From Pelagicoccus albus (GTDB taxonomy: Bacteria; Verrucomicrobiota; Verrucomicrobiia; Opitutales; Opitutaceae): a stretch of 64,000 bases of DNA. Position 1 is the first letter of the stretch. Each line of letters opens with the position of its first letter. The position numbers were made by a program, and so were the translations under genes. A model generated the notes under the pieces. That model made no database searches, was not told the origin of the DNA, and saw only the letters and a program-made list of their open reading frames with translations. The DNA is taken from positions 129,001-193,000 of the forward strand of contig NZ_JACHVC010000012.1 of the NCBI RefSeq assembly GCF_014230145.1, read 5' to 3'. Positions 52,658 to 61,853 of the stretch are shown here, piece after piece.

Positions 52658-55600
52658 ATGCCTGAGTCTGAAGATCCCTCAACCCCTCCGAGTCCAAGCG
52701 AACCCAGCCCCGCCTCGCCCGACTCGTTTGACGCAAACGTCGCCCTGAAGTCATTCATTTCCTATCTGACTGATCCCAAATCGTTTCTGGGAGTCATGTC
52801 CGAAACGGCAAAGGATTCGAAGTCCTTCTTCGCCGAGAAGAAAGATGGCACCGTCAATCAAGCCCTTGGCTTCTTCCTTTGCACGGTTACCTACAGCGTA
52901 GCATTTGCCTGCCTCGGTCAGCTACTACAGCTCCAATTCCTCGGTTTCATCGTGGCATTCCCACTGGCCATTTTCGGAGCAGCGATAGGACTCGCGATCG
53001 GCACAGCGCTGATCTGGGCGATCGCAAAATTTCTCGGCAAGGGAGAAGGCAGTTTCGCGGATGCAGCCATGCTCGTGATGACGCTTTGGTGGACTGGACT
53101 CATCGCAAACATTCCGATTTTCGTTTTCCTGCCCGCGTTCTTGCAGGCCCTTTTCTCAATCGCAGCGATCGTTCTGTTCGCCTACCTGATCATTCCGGCG
53201 ATCTCCGAGCGCTTTAAAACTCAAGCGACCACCCATGGACCAGCGATTTGGGGACTCTGCGCCCTCGCCTGCATTCTGTCCATAACCGGAGCCATGGTCG
53301 GCGGCGCAGCCGACAAAACGGCAACCAGTGTGGAAGGAGCGCTCGCGGAGGCTGAAACCGCCTACGAAGAGGCAATGCGCAATGCATCGGAAATGGAGCA
53401 GCAGATGCTCCAACAAATCCAGCAAGAGCAGGAACAAGAGCGTCTCGCACTTGCTGCCGCCGAGAAAGCTGAAAACGAGCGGCTGGCAGCAGCACAAGCC
53501 GCCGCAACCGTGTCTCCCGAGAAACAGGTTAAAACTGTGATTGCGGAGCTCAAATCCTTGGGCGACGCCGAAGTCCCACGCGAGCTGAAGCAAGCTTTCC
53601 GCAAACTGGACGGACACCTAGCAGGAGCCGACTTTTCAGATATGAAGGTGAAGGGGCTCGACCTGCGCATGCTCGACCTGACCGGAGCGAATTTCGAAGG
53701 GGCCGTGTTGGATGGCTGGACCTTCCACGGTATCGGCAACACCCCTTCCTCCAAGCTCGATGGGGCGAACTTCAAAGGCGCCACTTTCAAAAACGTAAAC
53801 ATGGCCGGCGTTTCGGCCAACGGAGCGGATTTCTCCGATGCCAAGCTAGTCGGACTCGAGCGCTTCAAGACCGTGGTAAACCTGCAAGACGCCCAATTGC
53901 AAGGAGCTGACTTTTCCGACATCTCCTACAGCGGAGACCCAGGAGCCAAGTCATTCAATTTCGGAAACGCTCACCTCGAAGGAGCCGAATTCGAAGATGC
54001 CGTTATCCCGAACTCCGCCTTCAACAAAGCTCGCCTCAAAGGTGCGAGTTTTAAGGGAGCCGACCTTCGCGGCATCGTGCTTCGCGGAGCAGACATACGA
54101 GACGCCAACTTCAGCAAGGCGGACCTGACCGATATGCAAATCGGGGAGCAATGGAAATTGGGCGGACAATACACACCTTTCCGCCAAGATATGTCTCAGA
54201 CAGAAGGAGCCAACTTCTCCGGAGCGAAGCTCAACGGAGTTAACTTCAAAGCCCGCAACTTCCGTTTCTGCGACTTCACCGGAGCCAGCCTGGTCAATGC
54301 CGACTTGGAAGCCGGAAATTTCGTAGGAAGCGACTTCTCCAAGGCAGATCTCACCAACGCTATTCTCAAGCGGGCCAATTTCGCCGCGGTTGACTTCAGC
54401 GGCGCGAAATTCCGCAACAACGACTGGGAGCACGCCCATATCGCGGGAGCGACAGTAGAAGACTTGGAAGACTACAACCCTACCAACCTTCCCCAATTAC
54501 CCGAGGGCTCCAAACTGCCACGTCTAGGCTCCGGCAAAAAGAGCGAGCTCACCGACTCTATGGTCGACGGATCTAAGACCAACTGGGTGGGAGCCGACCT
54601 AGGAGGAATCTCCTTCGAGCGCCTTCGTATCGACAAAATGGATTTCACCGGAGCAAATCTAGAGGGAGCTAACTTCAACTACGCGGAGTTAGGACGCTGC
54701 AACTTCTCCATGGCCAAGCTCAACGGGGCCACCTTCGCCTTCGCTCGCATTTTCCAATGCAACTTCAATGAAGCTGAAATGCTTGAGGCCAATTTCTACG
54801 GAGCCGCATTCGCGGACAACACCTTCGTAAAAGCAAAGCTCGACGAAGCCGACTTCAGCTACACAGGCCGCGCCGAGTACTCCACCAGCAATGTGATGAA
54901 TTTCACTGGAGCCAGCCTCGTCAAAGCGAGCTTCGAAAACGCCCAATTGAGCTACGTCGCGCCCGAAACGATCAAAAGAGCCAGCACCTCGGACTCTATG
55001 ATGAATATCAAAAAGATCGGCTACGGAGCGAGTTCGGGATACGTGAAATTCGACGATGCAAATCTGACCGGTGCCAATCTCCGAGGTGCCCAACTGGACG
55101 AGGTCGGGCTAGCCCGTGCAAACCTCACCGACGTAGACGGACGAGGCAGCAACATTGGCAGCTTCTACGCGACTTGGGATACCACTTGGAAAGGGGCCGA
55201 CTTCTCCAACAGCAATCTTGCCTGGGGCCAAATTTGGCACCAGGGAGCGAAGCGTGAAGACGGACGATCTGACTTCGCAGAAGCAAAGGTCACCGGTTCG
55301 AACCTATTCCGTTTCGCGGCCACTCCTGGCACCTATCTCGGTCCCGTCGATTTCTCGGATTGCAACCTCGCAACCAACCCATGGGGCACCCTGGAAGAAG
55401 ATATCGATCGCTACGGGGGCACTGCCCTCAATCTGCTCAACCTCGAAGGGGCTAAATTCGAAAACGCAGATCTGAGGAACTGTAGCTTTTCGAACTCATA
55501 CCTAGTCGGCGCGAGCTTCGAGGACGCCGACATGCGGTACGCGGACTTCAGCGTTGGAAACAGCGTGCAAGCCTCCTCTGGACTCGAAAATAACCTCAAA

Positions 55601-55789
55601 GATTGGTCAGAGCGCTACAAGAACATCAACTTCAGTGGAGCAAATCTAGCCGGGGCGGAGCTCAGCACGGGCGACTTCTCGGGGAGCAACTTCAGTGGAG
55701 TCGACGCCACGGGAGCAAACATTCGCCATGCTGCAGGGGGAGACTACCAGCCTATGAACTACGTTTACGGCGTACCTAAGTCTCTCTAG
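52658..55789 (+). CDS. membrane-anchored giant pentapeptide-repeat protein
   Basis: A 1043-residue protein. A disordered Pro/Ser/Glu start is followed by a Yip1-like membrane domain with five to six helices (about 65-215). A Glu/Gln/Ala coiled coil follows (about 230-285; EMEQQMLQQIQQEQEQE). From about residue 318 to the C-terminus it is built of pentapeptide repeats of the A(D/N)(L/F)xx type, for example LDLTGANFEGAVLDG, interrupted by several inserts. Such repeats form a right-handed square helix. Known pentapeptide proteins mimic DNA (Qnr, MfpA) or bind partners, but this one is attached to a membrane. Function unknown. It has a strong terminator downstream. Confidence 0.9.
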   Translation: MPESEDPSTPPSPSEPSPASPDSFDANVALKSFISYLTDPKSFLGVMSETAKDSKSFFAEKKDGTVNQALGFFLCTVTYSVAFACLGQLLQLQFLGFIVAFPLAIFGAAIGLAIGTALIWAIAKFLGKGEGSFADAAMLVMTLWWTGLIANIPIFVFLPAFLQALFSIAAIVLFAYLIIPAISERFKTQATTHGPAIWGLCALACILSITGAMVGGAADKTATSVEGALAEAETAYEEAMRNASEMEQQMLQQIQQEQEQERLALAAAEKAENERLAAAQAAATVSPEKQVKTVIAELKSLGDAEVPRELKQAFRKLDGHLAGADFSDMKVKGLDLRMLDLTGANFEGAVLDGWTFHGIGNTPSSKLDGANFKGATFKNVNMAGVSANGADFSDAKLVGLERFKTVVNLQDAQLQGADFSDISYSGDPGAKSFNFGNAHLEGAEFEDAVIPNSAFNKARLKGASFKGADLRGIVLRGADIRDANFSKADLTDMQIGEQWKLGGQYTPFRQDMSQTEGANFSGAKLNGVNFKARNFRFCDFTGASLVNADLEAGNFVGSDFSKADLTNAILKRANFAAVDFSGAKFRNNDWEHAHIAGATVEDLEDYNPTNLPQLPEGSKLPRLGSGKKSELTDSMVDGSKTNWVGADLGGISFERLRIDKMDFTGANLEGANFNYAELGRCNFSMAKLNGATFAFARIFQCNFNEAEMLEANFYGAAFADNTFVKAKLDEADFSYTGRAEYSTSNVMNFTGASLVKASFENAQLSYVAPETIKRASTSDSMMNIKKIGYGASSGYVKFDDANLTGANLRGAQLDEVGLARANLTDVDGRGSNIGSFYATWDTTWKGADFSNSNLAWGQIWHQGAKREDGRSDFAEAKVTGSNLFRFAATPGTYLGPVDFSDCNLATNPWGTLEEDIDRYGGTALNLLNLEGAKFENADLRNCSFSNSYLVGASFEDADMRYADFSVGNSVQASSGLENNLKDWSERYKNINFSGANLAGAELSTGDFSGSNFSGVDATGANIRHAAGGDYQPMNYVYGVPKSL

Positions 55790-55818
55790 CCCGAAGCCCG
55801 ACACAGGCACTCCTCTCG

Positions 55819-55847
55819 AAAACGGCTCCGTCTAGGAGCCGTTTTTT
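55819..55847 (+). terminator. terminator of the pentapeptide-repeat gene
   Basis: An 11-bp stem (AAAACGGCTCC and its complement, 55819-55829 with 55835-55845) with a 5-base loop, ending in T. It lies 30 bases after the stop codon. Confidence 0.9.
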
Positions 55848-56080
55848 CATGCCCGAACATAAGGCAAAACCTTCAGAGTTTTCGCTAAAGTTTAGAGGAT
55901 CTAATCAAAAGGTCGTACTGTCATGTAAAATTCCAACGGTCGTAGGAACCATAAGGCTCTACTTTAAGATCCTAACTAGAATAGGAGAGCCCTACAGAGT
56001 ATGGCTACCTTCAGCCCTCCCCTTACTGTTCAGTAGCCTACCGGTCGTACCGAATCCCGCGCAACCCGCGTTCTCCCCAG

Positions 56081-57646
56081 ATGAAAACCATAAAAGTTGA
56101 TTGTTCTCCACTCGTTGCCGAGTGGCTCGCGGAGCTCCGCCCAGAGCTGGATGCTGATGCCGTGGACGCAACGCTTCCGATCAGCGGCTTCGTCGAAAAG
56201 ATAGATCTGGTCATCGTTGGAAACGAGTGTGGGGAACCGATTAACTTGGCCCGGACTATTTCCGAGTGGAACAGCGCCCCGATCAGCATCTTTCTGATCG
56301 AAAGTTTGGAGTACGAAACGCTCGACCATCAGTTGCAATACGCTCCTGGAGTCGGCAAGAACATCCTGAGTTGCCGATTGGATAAAGACTCCTTCGCGCA
56401 AGCCCTCTCCACCGCGCTTCACGCGATCAAGCAACGATCCCAAATCAGCTTGGACCTTTCCCGCAATAACGTCCTCTTCAATCAAAACCTTTCTTCGCGT
56501 TGGCTGCTAAACAGGCTGCTGCGAGAGCTCCCCGAATATATCTACTTCAAGGATACCAAGTGCCGTTTTTTAGCCGTAAGCGACTACTTGGCCAAGAGCA
56601 CTGGGCTTGGCTCCGGTTCGGAAGCGATTGGCAAAACCGATTATGCCATCTTTGACAACGATCACGCTCTGGACGCCGAGAAGGACGAGCAAAATCTAAT
56701 CGAAGGGAAAGTACCTTTCATCGACAAAGAGGAATACGTCACCTGGGAGGGAAACCAAATGTGGGTCCAATCCTACAAGCTCCCGCTCATGTCGCCATCC
56801 GGCTATCCGCTGGGCACCTTCGGAATCTCTAGAGATATCACCCAGAAGAAGATAATGCAGGACGAGCTCGTTGCTCGCCACAAACAGCTCAACGAGGAGA
56901 TGGACCTGGCTCGTTTGCTTCAAAAAAGCCTGCTTAACAAGGACCTGCCACGCTTCGCGAACTCAGCCGGAGATCCCACCATGGAGTTCGCCGTCAAGCA
57001 CGTGCCCTCTACTAAACTAAGCGGTGACTTCTACAACATTCGCCGGACTCCGCAAGGGCACCCAGCCATCTTCCTCGCAGATGTGATGGGTCACGGAGCC
57101 AGCGCCGCCATGATCACAGCTATGCTTTACGCCACGCTCAACGAGATCTCCTACCTCGCCGACGAGCCCGATCGCTACATGCTGGAAATCAACAACCGTT
57201 TGCATTCCTGGCTAAAGGACACTGGTCAATTCATTTTCGCCAGCGGGGTGTACTGCGTTTTGGATACAGAATCGAAGAAAGCCCACCTGTGCCAGAATGG
57301 CGGAGCCCATGTCATGATGGCGAAACAAGATTCCACAGTGTATCTCAACTCGCAAAATAGCCCCATCAATTCTGCCCTTGGCATCACACCCCAAGATTCT
57401 TTCACGTCACACAGCTTGGATTACCAAACCCAAGATGAGTTTTTACTCTTTACGGACGGCATCATCGAAGCCATGAACCCCAAGGGCGAAGCGTACACGA
57501 CAGAAAACCTAGATGCGAGCATGGCAAAGGCTGCCGGATCAGATCCAAACCAAAAGTTGGATACGCTCTATCGCGATCTCCAAAACTTTACCGACAGGGA
57601 ACATCAAGAGGACGACATCTGCATGGTTTTGGCTAAAGCCTTTTGA
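56081..57646 (+). CDS. PAS-SpoIIE/PP2C phosphatase (RsbU-like)
   Basis: A 521-residue signalling phosphatase. The first 130 residues look like a degenerate receiver (KIDLVIVGNECGEP has no clear phospho-Asp). A PAS domain follows at about 150-275 (YIYFKDTKCRFLAVSDYLAKSTG to FGISRDITQKKIM). After a short coiled segment comes a SpoIIE/PP2C domain (about 300-520): GDFYNIRR, FLADVMGHGASAAMITAML and LFTDGIIEAMN carry the metal-binding Asp residues. Such proteins usually dephosphorylate anti-sigma-factor antagonists; no antagonist gene is adjacent. Terminator not seen on this strand. Confidence 0.92.
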   Translation: MKTIKVDCSPLVAEWLAELRPELDADAVDATLPISGFVEKIDLVIVGNECGEPINLARTISEWNSAPISIFLIESLEYETLDHQLQYAPGVGKNILSCRLDKDSFAQALSTALHAIKQRSQISLDLSRNNVLFNQNLSSRWLLNRLLRELPEYIYFKDTKCRFLAVSDYLAKSTGLGSGSEAIGKTDYAIFDNDHALDAEKDEQNLIEGKVPFIDKEEYVTWEGNQMWVQSYKLPLMSPSGYPLGTFGISRDITQKKIMQDELVARHKQLNEEMDLARLLQKSLLNKDLPRFANSAGDPTMEFAVKHVPSTKLSGDFYNIRRTPQGHPAIFLADVMGHGASAAMITAMLYATLNEISYLADEPDRYMLEINNRLHSWLKDTGQFIFASGVYCVLDTESKKAHLCQNGGAHVMMAKQDSTVYLNSQNSPINSALGITPQDSFTSHSLDYQTQDEFLLFTDGIIEAMNPKGEAYTTENLDASMAKAAGSDPNQKLDTLYRDLQNFTDREHQEDDICMVLAKAF

Positions 57647-57650
57647 GAAA

Positions 57651-57680
57651 AAACGAAAAAGCCCTCGACGAATCGAGGGC
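57651..57680 (-). terminator. terminator of the exo-rhamnogalacturonan-lyase-like gene
   Basis: On the minus strand GCCCTCGA-TTCG-TCGAGGGC (complement of 57661-57680) is followed by TTTTTCGTTT. The UUCG tetraloop and T-run fit only this strand. Confidence 0.9.
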
Positions 57681-57696
57681 CGCAATCAGATGGAAA

Positions 57697-60474
57697 CTAT
57701 TTGGCGGAGCTTAAGGCCTCGGGAATAAGAGCGGAAACCTGAATCGCCGCCAATCCCCATTGGGAGGTCCCGTTTGTCGTCACCCAGCGGGCCTCGTCGA
57801 TCGGATTTAGAACATCCGGACCTTCATAGCGTTCCGTACTCAAAACCGGCATGCGATTCTTCCACTGCACATCGACAAAGGTTTGAGCCGCAGTAGCCGC
57901 CAGCTCTTCGTCATCCGTCTGGGCCGCCGCATAGGCTACAATACGGCAGTGAGCATCTGGAAAAGGTGGTCGTTTAAAGTTCGGGCCCAATTCCTTTTCC
58001 AAAACTTCTTCGGAAGCGCCGATCAGCTGGCAGTACCGCAGCCAAGCAGCTTCGAACTCTGGCACATCGAAATTTTGGATCATCTCCGAACAGATCGTAG
58101 GCAGACCAAACATAACGCTCAGGTGAGACGCTCGCGGCTCTACCCCTTCCGCCGGGGTTAGCTTCTTGGTCTCTGGATCGTATTTGAATGTAAGGTTGAA
58201 GAAGCCAAGTTCTGACCCGCCAATATCACGCATCGAACCTTCCAGCCATTCGCGGTACTTCGGATCTCCCGTCCTTTCCCAAGCGGTGAACCAGTTGGAG
58301 GCGATAGCTCCGTAGTCCGTACCCACTGACATGATACATTCTCCTTTAATAGGCTCGCCGGGAAGTTTGCGCAATGGATTCAGTGCATCGAGCATGCGAT
58401 CCGCCTCAGTTACCTCTTTCAATACATCTCCAGTACGTTCATCCGTGGTCAAGAAGTAGTGGAAACGGCGATTCATACAGGTACTGATTCGCAGTTGTTT
58501 CGCGCTGCAGCCCCAATGCATCACGTTGTGACGAGAGCCAAACCCTGCAAATCGGCCTAGGTGGTAGATGTCCACATCTCGATTGTGTCGGTTCATCGCT
58601 TCCGCCATACGAAACGCCGTCGGGTCTCCACTTCTCAAGAACATGAACCATAGCCACATGTCGGAAGAGAGCTCGGAATTATCCCACGCAAAGCCACCTA
58701 CGTCGTAGCGCCAAACATGGCGAAACTCATCGTATGTATGCATTATGTCGCCGTAGTCCCAGAAACCATACCAATGACGTTGCTCGACCTGGTCCGCGTA
58801 GTAGTTGAGACTCCAGTCCAAACGCTTCTCTACCATTTTCAGATTTACCGAGGTAGGATTCGGCAGACCCCACATGGTGCCAAATACCCGAGCCTTGTAT
58901 ATTTCTTCCGGATACGGAACAAGCTGAGGTGGAGTGAAACTCTCTTGCGCCCAGGCAGCGCAATCCTTGCGCTCGGGTACCGCTGAAGTGATCTTGAGTT
59001 GAAAATCGCTCGAGCGGGCTACTCCATGAGGAGTTCCAAAGCCAGGCTCGTAGTCTTCATAGGTGATATTCACTCCGTCGAGCTGTTTGGCGTACGCAGT
59101 CTCCGGCATACTTGGCTCGACTCCTTCGAACCCAACCCCAGGCACAACGCCTTCCATCTCCATGCCCAAGCCGTCGTGATAAAACCTTAGATCCATTGGA
59201 CCTGCCTGAGGGGAATAGATCCACAGAGTCACCTCCGACATATCGGTGTTAGCATTCCGTACGTCGAGCTGGGTAGGATGCAGCTTCCAAAAATCCCTCA
59301 TCCCGAAAGCGACTCCCCCAGAGACTCCACCTACGTATCCAAATCCTTGGGAACGCTTGCCTTGATCAGCATTTATCCAGGCATGTCCGGCCTTGGTCCT
59401 TTTACGGAGCGAGAACCCATTTGAGTTCGGCTGAAACAGGGAAAAATCACCCCAAGTCGGCACCCAATGTAGTCGAGAACTCACGATCTCTGGCCAAGTC
59501 CGAATGTCAGGCAATGGCTTCCCATCGATCTGGGCGTTCATGATCTCGTCGGGTGCCTGCCTACGCAGACCGGTGATCCCAAGCACTGCTTCCGACCAGA
59601 GCCCTTCCCCATCGCCCGAGAATCGTACGTGACGATCGTAGAGCTGATCAGTCATCGGCACCGAAAAGCGCAATCCGAGCCCACTCAAAAAATCTTCATT
59701 CTCGTCGCCATCAAATACGAAGGTATGGGAAACCTTTATCTCATCGCTACCGGAGAAGAAATAGAGCCTCAGCGTAAAGGGCAGCCACTCCCGTCCACTC
59801 TCCTCGCGGTGCATGCCTTCCAGTTTTAGCACGCAACGAATAGGCCCTTCCTGCTCGATCTCCACCGACTTGAGCTCGCTATTGAACGATTCAACGCCAG
59901 CCCCCGGCTCCGGGCTTTCCGAACGAGAGCCAACCAAACATCCATCTACCAAGCTAAGTCTCCCGTTTCTCCACACCTTGGAGACCAAGTTGCTTCCTTC
60001 GCTTGGGATCTCGGCCTTGATGAGTCCCGTATCCACCAGGATGGCTGAACCGCTCCGGCTCACTACAATCGGGCTGTCGACCTTGGCGGACTTACCAGAA
60101 ACGACTTCATAAAATTTGGACTTCGGCAAGCCCGCCGGCAAAGCATGCCCGGTCCACTTCAGACTGCCGTCATCCCACATGGCTGTGCTCCATGTCTGTA
60201 AAGGAAACACACGCCCCTCCGCCGTTCTCAGCGAAAATTCGCTTTCGTGTTGCACCTGCCCACGCGGCCAAGGAACTCCGAAAGCAGTTCCGAAATGATT
60301 GCCCACACGCTCTTTTTCCAACCATGAAATTCGAACGACCCCCGGGGAGAGCTTGTACTCCTCCTTGGCCAACAGCCTGTCCACCACGCCTTTGGCGTTT
60401 CCAAGCGCAGGCATGGCTGCGGCAGACAAGCCTGCTAATTTAACGAAATTCCTACGAGTAACCGATTTTTTCAT
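57697..60474 (-). CDS. Tat-exported exo-rhamnogalacturonan-lyase-like protein
   Basis: A 925-residue exported protein. The N-terminus VTRRNFVKLAGLSAAAMPAL is a Tat signal with twin Arg. The body fits the PcRGLX/YetA-like family (exo-rhamnogalacturonan lyase, PL26-type): an N-terminal beta domain with HFGTAFGVPWPRGQV, a central beta-sandwich, and a C-terminal alpha/alpha toroid (about 550-925; MHTYDEFRHVWRYDVGGFAW). It would remove rhamnogalacturonan units from pectin backbones. Family assignment is from recalled motifs, not a search. The ATG at 60474 starts the Tat signal. It lies near a GH28 gene, which supports a pectin role. Confidence 0.75.
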   Translation of the reverse strand: MKKSVTRRNFVKLAGLSAAAMPALGNAKGVVDRLLAKEEYKLSPGVVRISWLEKERVGNHFGTAFGVPWPRGQVQHESEFSLRTAEGRVFPLQTWSTAMWDDGSLKWTGHALPAGLPKSKFYEVVSGKSAKVDSPIVVSRSGSAILVDTGLIKAEIPSEGSNLVSKVWRNGRLSLVDGCLVGSRSESPEPGAGVESFNSELKSVEIEQEGPIRCVLKLEGMHREESGREWLPFTLRLYFFSGSDEIKVSHTFVFDGDENEDFLSGLGLRFSVPMTDQLYDRHVRFSGDGEGLWSEAVLGITGLRRQAPDEIMNAQIDGKPLPDIRTWPEIVSSRLHWVPTWGDFSLFQPNSNGFSLRKRTKAGHAWINADQGKRSQGFGYVGGVSGGVAFGMRDFWKLHPTQLDVRNANTDMSEVTLWIYSPQAGPMDLRFYHDGLGMEMEGVVPGVGFEGVEPSMPETAYAKQLDGVNITYEDYEPGFGTPHGVARSSDFQLKITSAVPERKDCAAWAQESFTPPQLVPYPEEIYKARVFGTMWGLPNPTSVNLKMVEKRLDWSLNYYADQVEQRHWYGFWDYGDIMHTYDEFRHVWRYDVGGFAWDNSELSSDMWLWFMFLRSGDPTAFRMAEAMNRHNRDVDIYHLGRFAGFGSRHNVMHWGCSAKQLRISTCMNRRFHYFLTTDERTGDVLKEVTEADRMLDALNPLRKLPGEPIKGECIMSVGTDYGAIASNWFTAWERTGDPKYREWLEGSMRDIGGSELGFFNLTFKYDPETKKLTPAEGVEPRASHLSVMFGLPTICSEMIQNFDVPEFEAAWLRYCQLIGASEEVLEKELGPNFKRPPFPDAHCRIVAYAAAQTDDEELAATAAQTFVDVQWKNRMPVLSTERYEGPDVLNPIDEARWVTTNGTSQWGLAAIQVSALIPEALSSAK

Positions 60475-60729
60475 GGGTATAAATTCAAACGCCCTACGGG
60501 GCTTAATCAGGGAGACGTGAAGCCTATCCTTTGGACAGCGCACTACTCAAAACTTTAGTAGGGTGACCGTCAATTTGCGAGCTGGCTCCCTAAGAAAGCA
60601 AAGACAGACCTGTTTCCCCATGCGCAAGCGAAGCTGACTCAGGCCCGTTGATTGGGGTTACGAAGATCGGCGAATCATCCCGGCGGTCAAACGCAAGTAT
60701 CTTAAAGTTCAATACAAGAAAGCCCGACC

Positions 60730-61836
60730 ATGAGCTCTACGCCCGCTTTATTCACTCCCTTCTCCTTAAAGGACCTTACGCTCCGCAATCGTATCGCCGT
60801 CCCTCCCATGTGCCAATACACAGCCCGGGAGGGATTCATCAACGACTGGCACGACGCCCACTATACGAGTCTTGCGCGAGGCGGTGCGGGCCTAGTCATA
60901 GTCGAAGCGACCGGCGTGGCACCGGAAGGTCGGATCACACCGGGATGCCTTGGCCTCTGGTCCGACGACCATATCGCGGGACACGAGAACATCGCTCGCT
61001 CCATAAAAGCCGCCGGAGCGGTTCCCGGCATCCAGATCGGACACGCGGGCAGAAAAGCGAGCGCAAATCTACCTTGGGAGGGCGACGACCATATCCCAGA
61101 TAGCGACCCGAGATCATGGCAAACTATCGCCCCCTCCGCAATTCCCTTTGGAGCCGGGCTTCCCAAAGTGCCTAAGGAAATGAGCCTGCAGGATATCGAG
61201 CGGGTCAAGTTGGACTTCGTCTCGGCGGCGGAGAGAGCCTTAAAGGCAGGTTACGAATGGCTGGAGCTCCACTTCGCACACGGCTATCTTGAGCAAAGCT
61301 TCTTCTCCGTTCATTCCAACCTACGTACCGACCAATACGGCGGAGACTTAGCGGGCCGCAGCAGATTTCTCCTGGAGACTCTGGAAGCAGTGAGAAAAGT
61401 CTGGCCTGAGAGACTTCCCCTCACCGCTCGCTTCGGTGTTATCGAATTCGACGGGCGGGACGAGGAAACCTTGGCCGAATCGATCGAGCTCGCCAAGAAC
61501 TTCAAGGCCGGCGGTTTGGATATGCTTAGCGTGAGCGTCGGCTTTTCGACGCCCACCGCAAAAATCCCATGGGGCCCAGCTTTCCTCGCGCCCATCGCTC
61601 AAAAGGTGCGTCAAGAGAGTGGCCTACCAGTAGCTTCCGCTTGGGGCATCGACAATCCCCAGGTCGCTAACCAAACCATAGAAGACAGCCAACTTGATTT
61701 GGTGATGATCGGGAAGGCCCATTTGGCCAACCCGCATTATCCATACGAATTGGCGAAATCTCTTAGCCTGGAAAAACCAGACTGGATCCTTCCTCAGTCT
61801 TACGCTCACTGGCTAGCGAGCTACCGGACCTCGTAG
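60730..61836 (+). CDS. old yellow enzyme family oxidoreductase (YqjM-like)
   Basis: FMN-dependent ene-reductase of 368 residues. The N-terminus reads LFTPFSLKDLTLRNRIAVPPMCQYTA, in which PPMCQY carries the Cys that tunes FMN in the YqjM branch. IQIGHAGRKAS has the active His, and ELHFAHGYLEQSFFS and RTDQYGGDLAGRSRF are family blocks. SWGIDNP and LVMIGKAHLANP bind the phosphate of FMN. It reduces activated alkenes with NAD(P)H; the natural substrate is unknown. It converges with the GH28 gene. Confidence 0.95.
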   Translation: MSSTPALFTPFSLKDLTLRNRIAVPPMCQYTAREGFINDWHDAHYTSLARGGAGLVIVEATGVAPEGRITPGCLGLWSDDHIAGHENIARSIKAAGAVPGIQIGHAGRKASANLPWEGDDHIPDSDPRSWQTIAPSAIPFGAGLPKVPKEMSLQDIERVKLDFVSAAERALKAGYEWLELHFAHGYLEQSFFSVHSNLRTDQYGGDLAGRSRFLLETLEAVRKVWPERLPLTARFGVIEFDGRDEETLAESIELAKNFKAGGLDMLSVSVGFSTPTAKIPWGPAFLAPIAQKVRQESGLPVASAWGIDNPQVANQTIEDSQLDLVMIGKAHLANPHYPYELAKSLSLEKPDWILPQSYAHWLASYRTS

Positions 61837-61853
61837 TCCGTTTTAAAGAAAAG

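Noticed and set aside
53156-54496. Minus-strand frames of 150-186 codons
   Set aside because: They mirror the periodic pentapeptide repeats; the regularity of the coding strand causes long open antisense frames.
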